5,409 nucleotides of DNA from Gelria sp. (GTDB lineage: Bacteria > Bacillota > Syntrophomonadia > Syntrophomonadales > Syntrophomonadaceae): contig DUMX01000255.1 in NCBI GenBank assembly GCA_012839665.1, forward strand, positions 1 to 5,409. The letters are read 5' to 3'. A model generated the notes under the pieces. That model ran no database searches and was not told the DNA's origin. It saw nothing but the letters and a program-made list of their open reading frames with translations. The number at the start of each line of letters is the position of its first letter. The first letter of the stretch is position 1. Positions 1 through 5,320 of this stretch are shown one piece after another. The position numbers and the translations under genes were made by a program.

Positions 1-1
1 A

Positions 2-460
2 CTGCCAGCAATAGAGGCCGCCTTTCAATATGATGATGATGTACTGGTGGAGAAATACATTGACGGCACCTTATTAACCGCCAGTATACTGGGTAATGAT
101 AACCCTTGTGTTTTACCAATTATCGAAATAACATCCAGTAACGAATTCTACGATTATGAATCCAAATATACACCAGGTATGTGTGAACATATTGTCCCTG
201 CTCGAATTAGCCAAGAATTACAGGATAAGATTACCCGGATAAGTGAAGAAGCTTATAAAAGCCTTTCCTGCAGGGGATGTGCCCGTATAGATTTTATGCT
301 GGACCAAAAAGGCCAGCCCTATATTTTAGAAATTAATACCATACCTGGTCTAACTGATATGAGCCTGGTCCCTGATGCTGCTCGGGCAGTTGGCCTTTCG
401 TATGAAGATTTAATAGAATGTTTACTAGAGTTGGCTATAGAAAAAAAGGATAGTAGATAG
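2..460 (+). CDS. ddl: D-alanine--D-alanine ligase, C-terminal part (5' end outside window)
   Basis: The product joins two D-alanines using ATP to make the dipeptide for peptidoglycan precursors in the cytoplasm. The frame is open from base 2, so the gene begins upstream; about 152 residues are visible of a family usually 300-370 long. They cover the end of the central ATP-grasp subdomain and the C-terminal ATP-grasp domain. Recognisable family blocks are VLVEKYIDG near visible residue 14, FYDYESKYTPG near 49-59, HIVPAR, ARIDFML near 94-100 and LEINTIPGLT near 109-118. Asp97, Glu110 and Asn112 match the metal-binding D/E/N set, and Arg95 the conserved Arg before it. An in-frame GTG at 47 is internal, because similarity continues upstream of it. 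The gene ends in TAG, 54 bases before the next gene. Identification is firm; D-Ala versus D-Lac preference cannot be judged from this part. Confidence 0.95.
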   Translation: MPAIEAAFQYDDDVLVEKYIDGTLLTASILGNDNPCVLPIIEITSSNEFYDYESKYTPGMCEHIVPARISQELQDKITRISEEAYKSLSCRGCARIDFMLDQKGQPYILEINTIPGLTDMSLVPDAARAVGLSYEDLIECLLELAIEKKDSR

Positions 461-474
461 CCGACAGCGAAAAT

Positions 475-516
475 ATATCAATACTCAAAAGCAAGGCAGT
501 AAGGGAGTATTGATAT
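475..516 (+). promoter_or_regulatory. Perfect 12-bp inverted repeat covering ribosome site and start codon
   Basis: Bases 475-486 (ATATCAATACTC) are exactly complementary to 505-516 (GAGTATTGATAT), with an 18-base loop between them; a T-G wobble could extend the base by one pair. The right arm contains the last three bases of the Shine-Dalgarno stretch AAGGGAG (501-507) and the first two bases of the ATG at 515. In RNA the hairpin would hide the start codon and part of the ribosome site of the 101-residue protein. No T-run follows, so it is not a standard intrinsic terminator. As DNA it could also be an operator. The repeat is seen directly; its regulatory role is inferred. Confidence 0.6.
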
Positions 517-820
517 GACTAATTTCTTGCCAGCAGGAATAATAAAAGATACCATAACTGACATACACCAGAAATCGCTGGAGTTAAAAAAGGAGCGCAA
601 TTTAATACGATTACAGCAGGGTATCACAGAAATAGAGGATATGGCTCTGGATTTGGCTATTTTTTTAGAGAAACTGTCATGTGAGCCGCTTATTTATACC
701 GGTCCCGGAACAACTGAAGAAGTAATCAAACGTTTGGACTGGGCTTTAACTTTCGGTGAAGAAATTGACCCGGCAGAATTCCTCAAATATAACCGGGAGA
801 AAAAAAGAAATAATAAATAG
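515..820 (+). CDS. Uncharacterised 101-residue protein
   Basis: I do not recognise this protein. The start is ATG 515, preceded by AAGGGAG (501-507) at 7 bases, which makes the gene credible. The product has no signal peptide or membrane segment and looks mainly helical. It has a charged N-terminal half (residues about 10-40, rich in K, E and D), a Leu/Ile-rich helix near 40-55 (MALDLAIFLEKL), a Gly-containing turn near 62-67 (YTGPGTTEE), a second amphipathic stretch, and a very basic C-terminus (KYNREKKRNNK). It has one Cys and no metal or catalytic signature that I can see. It sits 54 bases after ddl and before a probable terminator, so it may be co-transcribed with ddl. The inverted repeat over its start suggests it has its own translational control. 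A small cytoplasmic or nucleic-acid-binding protein is possible but not shown. Confidence 0.75.
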   Translation: MTNFLPAGIIKDTITDIHQKSLELKKERNLIRLQQGITEIEDMALDLAIFLEKLSCEPLIYTGPGTTEEVIKRLDWALTFGEEIDPAEFLKYNREKKRNNK

Positions 821-835
821 CTACATTTGTTCTGC

Positions 836-873
836 AAAATATCCTTGGACGATAAGTCTTAAAGGCTATTTTT
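836..873 (+). terminator. Probable intrinsic terminator after the ddl / unknown-protein unit
   Basis: The segment begins 16 bases after the stop codon of the 101-residue protein. CCTT (843-846) pairs with AAGG (862-865), and GGAC (847-850, one wobble) with GTCT, around the loop GATAA (851-855). An outer A-rich arm AAAATA (836-841) pairs with TATTTT (867-872) across one mismatch. The right arm ends in a five-T run (869-873). An A-tract, stem and T-tract of this form is typical of a Rho-independent terminator, and it could work in both directions. The two-base bulge (860-861) weakens the stem, so confidence is moderate. Confidence 0.55.
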
Positions 874-1042
874 GTTAGGAAAATGATTTTTAAAGGTTGA
901 AAAATACGAAAATATTGAATAATCATGTGCTTAGAAAGACAAGTCTTGTTTATTGATGAGAAAAACTGAGTAACCTGCGAATTTCTACACTAAAATGGCG
1001 GGTATAAGCATTTGTTTATAAACTAAAACTGTGCTTAGTTTC
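874..1042 (+). other. AT-rich leader upstream of the mqn cluster
   Basis: This stretch separates the probable terminator from the first strong ribosome site of the next unit, so the mqn promoter should lie here. I could not find a convincing -35/-10 pair: TTGAAA at 897 has no good -10 at 16-18 bases, and TAAAAT at 991 has no good -35. Visible structure includes a 10-bp palindrome GTTTATAAAC (1014-1023). A 7-bp stem, AAACTAA (1020-1026) with TTAGTTT (1035-1041), has an 8-base loop and ends one base before the AGGAGG at 1043. A short dyad AAGAC-AA-GTCTT lies at 936-947. No RNA gene or known riboswitch was recognised. Confidence 0.35.
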
Positions 1043-1048
1043 AGGAGG
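1043..1048 (+). promoter_or_regulatory. Strong Shine-Dalgarno site AGGAGG
   Basis: This perfect AGGAGG is the best ribosome site in the window, yet no long gene follows it in frame. The ATG at 1050 is followed at once by a stop (Met-Gly-stop). The ATG at 1055, at a 6-base spacing, opens only 22 codons. The site therefore marks a translated leader or an interrupted small gene (see the entry starting at 1055). Confidence 0.6.
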
Positions 1049-1054
1049 CATGGG

Positions 1055-1215
1055 ATGAATGGTGGGGATACAGTTCAGGGGTTATATTTCCAGCGTATAT
1101 CTGGGATCTTATCCTGTTACTAATGTGCCTTATTTTATTTATATCTGGTATAATTTCATTATTGGTTAAGCAATCAAAGATATCATATACTGTCAGGGAG
1201 ATGAATGATGGATAA
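1055..1215 (+). pseudogene. Frame-interrupted small single-pass membrane protein
   Basis: From ATG 1055, six bases after AGGAGG, the frame reads 22 codons to a TAA at 1121. The -1 frame is open from 1039 through 1215 without any ATG, GTG or TTG before 1123. It encodes a protein-like sequence: a short aromatic and small-residue stretch (GYSSGVIFPAYIWD), about 20 hydrophobic residues (LILLLMCLI, then LFISGIISLLV), then a basic tail (KQSKISYTVREMNDG). One extra base in either G4 run (1064-1067 or 1078-1081) would join the two into a protein of about 53 residues. Its TAA (1213-1215) overlaps the mqnE start, as in translationally coupled genes. There is no classical slippery heptamer, so a real one-base deletion or a sequencing error is likelier than programmed shifting. 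No family was recognised. The N-out, basic-side-in topology is inferred. Confidence 0.4.
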
Positions 1216-2290
1216 AAAATTACAAGCCATAGAGGATAAAATTGCACAGGATATTAGACTAAGTAAAGAGGATGGCTTATACCTTTACCAGTCTACTGAT
1301 TTATTGACTGTTGGTAGGATGGCCCGAGCTAAAAAATTAGAAATATCTGGACGTTATGTTTATTTTAATGTTAACCGCCATATAAATCTTACTAATATAT
1401 GTGTATCCCGGTGCAAATTTTGTGCTTTTGGAGTTGACGAAAATGGTCGTGGTGGTCCGTATATAATGACTCCAGATGAGGCCTTGGAGTTTGGAGCGGA
1501 AGCGATAGATTATGGCATTACTGAATTTCACGTGGTCAGTGCTCTACATCCTAAAAAGCCTTTTGATTATTATGTGGAGGTAATAAGGCGCTTACATGAT
1601 ACTTATCCTCATATTCATGTACAAGCTTTTACAGCTGTAGAGATATTTTATTTTTCTCAGATTAGCGGCCTATCAGTAAGGGAAGTACTTACCATTTTGA
1701 AGGATGCTGGTCTGGGCTCTATGCCTGGTGGAGGGGCAGAGGTATTTAATGATGACATTCGGCGGAAACTTTGTCCCCGGAAGGCTATGAGTGATGATTG
1801 GTTGGAAGTTCATCGAACCGCTCATGATTTAGGAATTAAAACTAACTGTACCATGCTCTATGGTCATGTGGAAAGCATTGAGGATAGGATTAATCATTTC
1901 ATCCGTCTACGGGAATTAGAAGATGAGGCACCCGGTTTTCAATCATTTATACCCTTGCCATTTTTGCCTGAAAATACGCAATTAAGCCATATAAGAAGAA
2001 CCAGCGCTATTGATGACTTAAAAACTATGGCCATAGCTCGTTTAATGTTAGATAATATTGAACATATAAAGGCCTTTTGGATTATGCTTGGCATCCCCCT
2101 GGCCCAAATAGCACTTGAGTTTGGAGCTGATGACCTGGATGGGACCATAGTTGAGGAAAGGATAATGCATTCTGCCGGGGCACAAACCGAAAAAGGCATT
2201 GATAAAGGTACTATTATTGAATTAATCCGTGAAAGTGGATATATTCCAGTAGAACGAGATACTCTTTATAATATTATCAAAATATTTTAA
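1205..2290 (+). CDS. mqnE: Aminofutalosine synthase, radical SAM (MqnE)
   Basis: MqnE adds a SAM-derived 5'-deoxyadenosyl radical to the enol ether made by MqnA and, with loss of CO2, gives aminofutalosine, the second step of the futalosine menaquinone route. The 361 residues match the family length. Cys66, Cys70 and Cys73 form the CxxxCxxC [4Fe-4S] cluster site (NICVSRCKFCAF). Later motifs are LHPKKPF near 114-120, FTAVEI near 142-147, PGGGAE 174-179, the YGHVE block 219-223 and LPENT 254-258. The HP-x-x-PF, FTAVEI and YGHVE blocks favour MqnE over MqnC. ATG 1205 and ATG 1208 are adjacent; AGGGAG (1195-1200) is 4 bases from the first and 7 from the second, so 1208 may be the true start. The start overlaps the stop of the small membrane-protein frame. 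mqnA follows after 48 bases, consistent with one operon. Confidence 0.93.
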   Translation: MMDKKLQAIEDKIAQDIRLSKEDGLYLYQSTDLLTVGRMARAKKLEISGRYVYFNVNRHINLTNICVSRCKFCAFGVDENGRGGPYIMTPDEALEFGAEAIDYGITEFHVVSALHPKKPFDYYVEVIRRLHDTYPHIHVQAFTAVEIFYFSQISGLSVREVLTILKDAGLGSMPGGGAEVFNDDIRRKLCPRKAMSDDWLEVHRTAHDLGIKTNCTMLYGHVESIEDRINHFIRLRELEDEAPGFQSFIPLPFLPENTQLSHIRRTSAIDDLKTMAIARLMLDNIEHIKAFWIMLGIPLAQIALEFGADDLDGTIVEERIMHSAGAQTEKGIDKGTIIELIRESGYIPVERDTLYNIIKIF

Positions 2291-2338
2291 CAGGCCCCCG
2301 ATAAAAGGGGAATGAAAGGTTAAAGGAGCAGATTAATT

Positions 2339-3166
2339 ATGAAACCAAGGGTCGGACATATTCAGTTTATTAATTGTTTTCCGCTTTTTTATGGGTTAAT
2401 TGAAAAAAAGTTTTTACTAGAGATTGAGCTTATTAAAGGTAATCCTACTGACTTAAATCGTATGTTGGCTGACAATATTCTGGATATGGCACCAATATCG
2501 TCTATTGCCTATGCCCGCAATTACAAAGAATACATTTTAATGCCAGACATATCAATTAGCGCCGATGGGGATGTAAAAAGCATATATCTTTTCTCTAAAC
2601 TGCCTATTGATAAGCTCCATAATAAAAAAATTGCACTTACCAATATTTCAGCAACCTCCCAGGCCCTGCTGCGTATTATAATGGCTCGTTTCTATAATAT
2701 TTCACCTGATTATTTTCAATCAGCTCCGGAGCTTAGAGCTATGCTGATGGAAGCTGATGCGGCCCTATTAATCGGTGACGATGCCCTGCGGGCACGTTAT
2801 AAAAACCAGGACCGCCTATTTATCTATGATTTGGGTAGTGAATGGAAAAAGTTTACCGGACTGCCTATGGTTTTTGCAGTTTGGGCTATCCGTCGTGATT
2901 TTGCCCAGAATCGCCGGGACGAGTTAAAACTGATAAGAGATACTTTTACTGATTCGATAAGATTCAGCCTGGAAAACATAGAACACTGTGCGGCCAAAGC
3001 CTCGCAGTGGGAGGATTTTACAGCTGATTACCTGATAGATTATTTTAATAATTTGCGTTTCGATTTTGATGAAAGTAAACAGGAAGGACTGCTGCAGTAT
3101 TATAAAGAAGCCAAAAATCAGGGACTAATCGACGTAGTTCCTCCCATAGAGATAATGGATATATAG
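2339..3166 (+). CDS. mqnA: Chorismate dehydratase (MqnA)
   Basis: MqnA removes water from chorismate to give 3-[(1-carboxyvinyl)oxy]benzoate, the committed first step of the futalosine pathway, in the cytoplasm. The 275-residue product has the periplasmic-binding-protein-like two-lobe fold typical of the family and lacks a signal peptide. Family blocks visible are RVGHIQFINCFPLFYGL (4-20), DMAPISSIAYARN (49-61), LMPDISISADG (67-77), ALTNISATSQ (99-108), LLIGDDAL (143-150) and FTGLPMVFAVW (172-182). The N-terminal block and the APISS motif distinguish it from MqnD, which has the same fold. The start ATG follows AAAGGAG (2322-2328) at 10 bases. It lies 48 bases after mqnE. The 222 bases to mqnC hold a repeat, not a gene. 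Confidence 0.94.
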   Translation: MKPRVGHIQFINCFPLFYGLIEKKFLLEIELIKGNPTDLNRMLADNILDMAPISSIAYARNYKEYILMPDISISADGDVKSIYLFSKLPIDKLHNKKIALTNISATSQALLRIIMARFYNISPDYFQSAPELRAMLMEADAALLIGDDALRARYKNQDRLFIYDLGSEWKKFTGLPMVFAVWAIRRDFAQNRRDELKLIRDTFTDSIRFSLENIEHCAAKASQWEDFTADYLIDYFNNLRFDFDESKQEGLLQYYKEAKNQGLIDVVPPIEIMDI

Positions 3167-3230
3167 AGATTAGGTGCCTGGTAGCAACGGGTAAGGGTAT
3201 TGCCTCAAGTAGTGGTAACACAAAGTACGA

Positions 3231-3386
3231 GGTTAATTTAGAATTTAGAATTGAGAATTAAGAATTAGCGTGGAAATGCTCCGCATTTCTCCTATTACAA
3301 TTACTACAATCCTAGCTACTATTTTCATAAGTGGTTGTGTGTGCCCGGCGCTCATGACGGGTTAATTATGAATTTTTAATTTTTTA
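3231..3386 (+). repeat. MITE-like non-coding repeat between mqnA and mqnC
   Basis: The left end carries four 7-bp units of NAGAATT (3239-3266: TAGAATT twice, then GAGAATT and AAGAATT). The right end (3371-3385) shows the 7-bp period AATTTTT twice. AATT-rich sequence at the two ends forms an imperfect inverted repeat; my alignment matches 15 of 19 bases. Near-identical 16-base segments (3231-3246 and 3360-3375, 14 of 16 equal) also flank the core as direct repeats. The core contains a tight hairpin, GAAATGC (3273-3279) with GCATTTC (3283-3289) around TCC, and a second weak one, CCCG (3344-3347) with CGGG (3358-3361). No ORF is present. This pattern fits a small non-autonomous mobile element or dispersed repeat family, but copies elsewhere cannot be seen here. 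The preceding 3167-3230 holds nothing I can identify. Confidence 0.5.
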
Positions 3387-3390
3387 GCAT

Positions 3391-3395
3391 GGAGG
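3391..3395 (+). promoter_or_regulatory. Shine-Dalgarno GGAGG that selects a TTG start for mqnC
   Basis: GGAGG lies directly after the AT of an upstream ATG (3389), so it is inside any reading that uses that ATG. It is 5 bases before an in-frame TTG at 3401. The ATG at 3389 has only AT-rich repeat sequence before it and no ribosome site. The site therefore argues for TTG 3401 as the start of mqnC. Confidence 0.65.
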
Positions 3396-3400
3396 TTATT

Positions 3401-4465
3401 TTGGATATAGCGAATATATTAGAAGAAATACTGGCCGGACGGCGGATGAACAATGAAGAATTTGCATATCTATACCAGCATGCTGACCTCTTGACATTGG
3501 GACAGGCTGCTAATCAGGCCAGGGGAAAGCGTTTCCCCAATAATATAGCTACCTTTATTATTGACCGCAACATTAACTACACCAACATTTGCAGCTGCCA
3601 GTGTAAGTTTTGCGCATTTTATCGGCACGAGAATGATGCTGATGCTTATGTTATAGATAAGGATACCCTGTTTGCAAAAATTGAAGAAGCTATAGAGTTA
3701 GGCGCCTCCCAGTTAATGATTCAGGGAGGACTTAATCCTAATCTCAAAATAGACTTTTTTGAAGACATGTTTCAAAGTATTAAGCAACGTTATGCCATAA
3801 CTATACACTCGCTTACCGCTCCAGAAATTGCATATATTGCTCAAATATCCGATCTGGATATAAAGGAAACTCTCCTCCGTTTGCAGAAAGCAGGCTTAGA
3901 CTCCCTCCCTGGTGGTGGGGCTGAAGTGCTACACGATGAGGTTAGAAAACATATTAGTCCCAGCAAAATAAGTACCCGGCAATGGCTGGAGGTAATGAGA
4001 ACCGCCCATGAAATAGGTATGAAAAGCACTGCCACCATGATGATGGGTAGTAGGGACCAATTGCAACACCGTATTTATCATCTGGATAAGATTAGAAACT
4101 TGCAGGATGGAACCGGGGGTTTTAGAGCTTTTATTATGTGGACCTACCAGCCTGGTAATAACGAACTGATGGGGAAAAAGATTTCATCACTGGCTTACTT
4201 GCGGTTTCTGGCATTATCCCGGCTTTACCTGGATAATATTGACCATATCCAGGGTTCCTGGGTTACCCAGGGGAAACAAATTGGTCAGCTATCACTACTT
4301 TTTGGCGGTGATGATTTGGGCAGTATTATGATAGAGGAAAATGTGGTGCGCTCTGCTGGTCTGGTATATAAAATGGACCGGGAAGAAATGATTGAGCTCA
4401 TCCGGGCTACGGGTCGTAGGCCTGCGTTACGCGACACCACTTACCGTATACTGGAAGAATATTAA
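3401..4465 (+). CDS. mqnC: Cyclic dehypoxanthine futalosine synthase, radical SAM (MqnC)
   Basis: MqnC uses a deoxyadenosyl radical to cyclise dehypoxanthine futalosine into its spiro cyclic form, the step before MqnD. The TTG start at 3401 gives 354 residues; an in-frame ATG at 3389 would add four but lacks a ribosome site. Cys64, Cys68 and Cys71 form the CxxxCxxC cluster site, with an extra Cys66 inside it. Other family blocks are FCAFYR 70-75, QGGLNP 108-113, PGGGAE 170-175, WLEVMRTAH 195-203, STATMMMG 209-216, SWVTQGKQIGQ 286-296 and MIEENVV 310-316. FCAFYR, QGGL and SWVTQG identify MqnC rather than MqnE. The turn after TATMMMG reads GSRD where relatives usually have a G-x-x-E form such as GHVE, a point of divergence. 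It is separated from mqnA by the MITE-like repeat and lies 21 bases before the MTAP-family gene. Confidence 0.92.
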   Translation: MDIANILEEILAGRRMNNEEFAYLYQHADLLTLGQAANQARGKRFPNNIATFIIDRNINYTNICSCQCKFCAFYRHENDADAYVIDKDTLFAKIEEAIELGASQLMIQGGLNPNLKIDFFEDMFQSIKQRYAITIHSLTAPEIAYIAQISDLDIKETLLRLQKAGLDSLPGGGAEVLHDEVRKHISPSKISTRQWLEVMRTAHEIGMKSTATMMMGSRDQLQHRIYHLDKIRNLQDGTGGFRAFIMWTYQPGNNELMGKKISSLAYLRFLALSRLYLDNIDHIQGSWVTQGKQIGQLSLLFGGDDLGSIMIEENVVRSAGLVYKMDREEMIELIRATGRRPALRDTTYRILEEY

Positions 4466-4486
4466 CTTATATTAAGGAGTGTCGGT

Positions 4487-5320
4487 ATGGTAGTGCCACA
4501 ATGTGATTTTGGCTTAATTGGCGGGTCCAGTACCTTGAGTATAGAATTCCCTGAAAGCTTGGAGTTAGACTATGTGGAATTAAAAGGTCGGGACCTGGTT
4601 TTTAATACGCCCTGGGGTAAAAGCCCAGAATTTAAGGAATTCATCATACATGATGAACAAGGGGATAAAAAGGTCCTGACCTGCTGTATGCATGGCTGGA
4701 GGCAGGGAGTAAGCCGGGCTGATGCGTCCCGCCAGGTGTTTTGGGTTTTGCGCGAGGCTGGTGTGAAACGTATTATTGCTGAGGGCGGAGTTGGTGCAAT
4801 TAATCATCTGCTAAAAACCCGGGATTTGATTATACCCCATGATTATATGGACTTTTCTATGCGCAAAGATGTAGGGTTGGAGGACCGCCACCTGTTGATT
4901 ATGCGTGATGCGCTTTGCCCGACCATGAGAGAATTACTATACCAGATAGCGGAAGAAAATTGGCCAAGCCGGGTGTTTGACCGCGGGATATATGTTAATA
5001 CTGATGGCAGGCATTTTGAAAGTCCAGCTGAAGTAGGATTGTTTAAAATGGCCGGAGCGGATGTAGTAGGGCAGAGTATTTGTCCTGAAGTTTACCTGGC
5101 CCGGGAAATCGGAGCCTGTTATATTGGACTGTACTTAGTAGTAAATTATGCCGAAGGTATAATATCTCCCTGGCAACACGAAGAACTAACGGATATATAT
5201 TATAATGAAAGTATAAATATGGCCAAAATTATGCTGAAGTTCTTACGCCAGCTCTCTCCGGAGCAACGCTGCGTTTGTCCCAGCTTGCGCAAGGAAACTT
5301 TGCTTAAAACATACACTTAA
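4487..5320 (+). CDS. MTAP-family nucleoside phosphorylase-like protein, candidate futalosine base-removing enzyme
   Basis: The 277 residues match the trimeric PNP/MTAP family in length and order of blocks: GLIGGSS 9-15, a CMHGW block 67-71, IIAEGGVGAIN 96-106, DLIIPHDYMD 113-122, TDGRHFESPAE 172-182, ADVVGQSICPEVYLARE 191-207 and LVVNYAEG 217-224. Family members cleave the N-glycosidic bond of purine nucleosides with phosphate. Two differences stand out by eye. Asn220 and Ala222 replace the adenine-binding Asp pair of MTAP, as in 6-oxopurine-preferring relatives. Met68-His69 replaces the phosphate-binding Arg-His. The gene starts at ATG 4487 with AAGGAG (4474-4479) at 7 bases, 21 bases after mqnC, so it is almost certainly in the mqn operon. 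The inferred role is removal of hypoxanthine (or adenine) from (amino)futalosine in place of MqnB. The fold is firm; the reaction is a hypothesis, and general purine salvage is the main alternative. Confidence 0.85.
   Translation: MVVPQCDFGLIGGSSTLSIEFPESLELDYVELKGRDLVFNTPWGKSPEFKEFIIHDEQGDKKVLTCCMHGWRQGVSRADASRQVFWVLREAGVKRIIAEGGVGAINHLLKTRDLIIPHDYMDFSMRKDVGLEDRHLLIMRDALCPTMRELLYQIAEENWPSRVFDRGIYVNTDGRHFESPAEVGLFKMAGADVVGQSICPEVYLAREIGACYIGLYLVVNYAEGIISPWQHEELTDIYYNESINMAKIMLKFLRQLSPEQRCVCPSLRKETLLKTYT

Noticed and set aside
897..925. Possible sigma-A promoter with TTGAAA as -35
   Set aside because: No acceptable -10 hexamer is found at 16-18 bases, so I do not call it.
926..1038. Direct repeat TGTGCTTAG at 926-934 and 1030-1038
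   Set aside because: A 9-bp match within a few hundred AT-rich bases is close to chance expectation and has no supporting context.
1064..1067. Programmed -1 frameshift site at the G4 run
   Set aside because: A -1 slip would re-pair the glycine tRNA on TGG, and no slippery heptamer or downstream stimulator is evident; a one-base deletion or read error is simpler.
1041..1247. 68-codon reverse-strand ORF over the leader and mqnE start
   Set aside because: It overlaps the strong + strand ribosome site and the small membrane-protein frame, and its product does not resemble a protein family.
1337..1531. Reverse-strand ORF inside mqnE
   Set aside because: It lies opposite the conserved radical SAM cluster region of mqnE and is a shadow of that gene.
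1939..2199. Reverse-strand ORF of 86 codons inside mqnE
   Set aside because: It is fully within the conserved C-terminal half of mqnE and has no sign of independent coding.
2295..2310. C-run and G-run hairpin between mqnE and mqnA as a terminator
   Set aside because: The stem is only about 4 bp and no T-run follows; the tight operon spacing also argues against termination.
2339..3166. MqnD instead of MqnA
   Set aside because: The N-terminal RVG-x-I-x-x-x-NC-x-PL block and the APISS motif are typical of MqnA, not MqnD.
3841..4038. Reverse-strand ORF inside mqnC
   Set aside because: It is antisense to the PGGGAE and WLEVMRTAH blocks of mqnC and is explained by that gene.
4580..4807. Reverse-strand ORF inside the MTAP-family gene
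   Set aside because: It is a shadow of a clearly conserved + strand gene.
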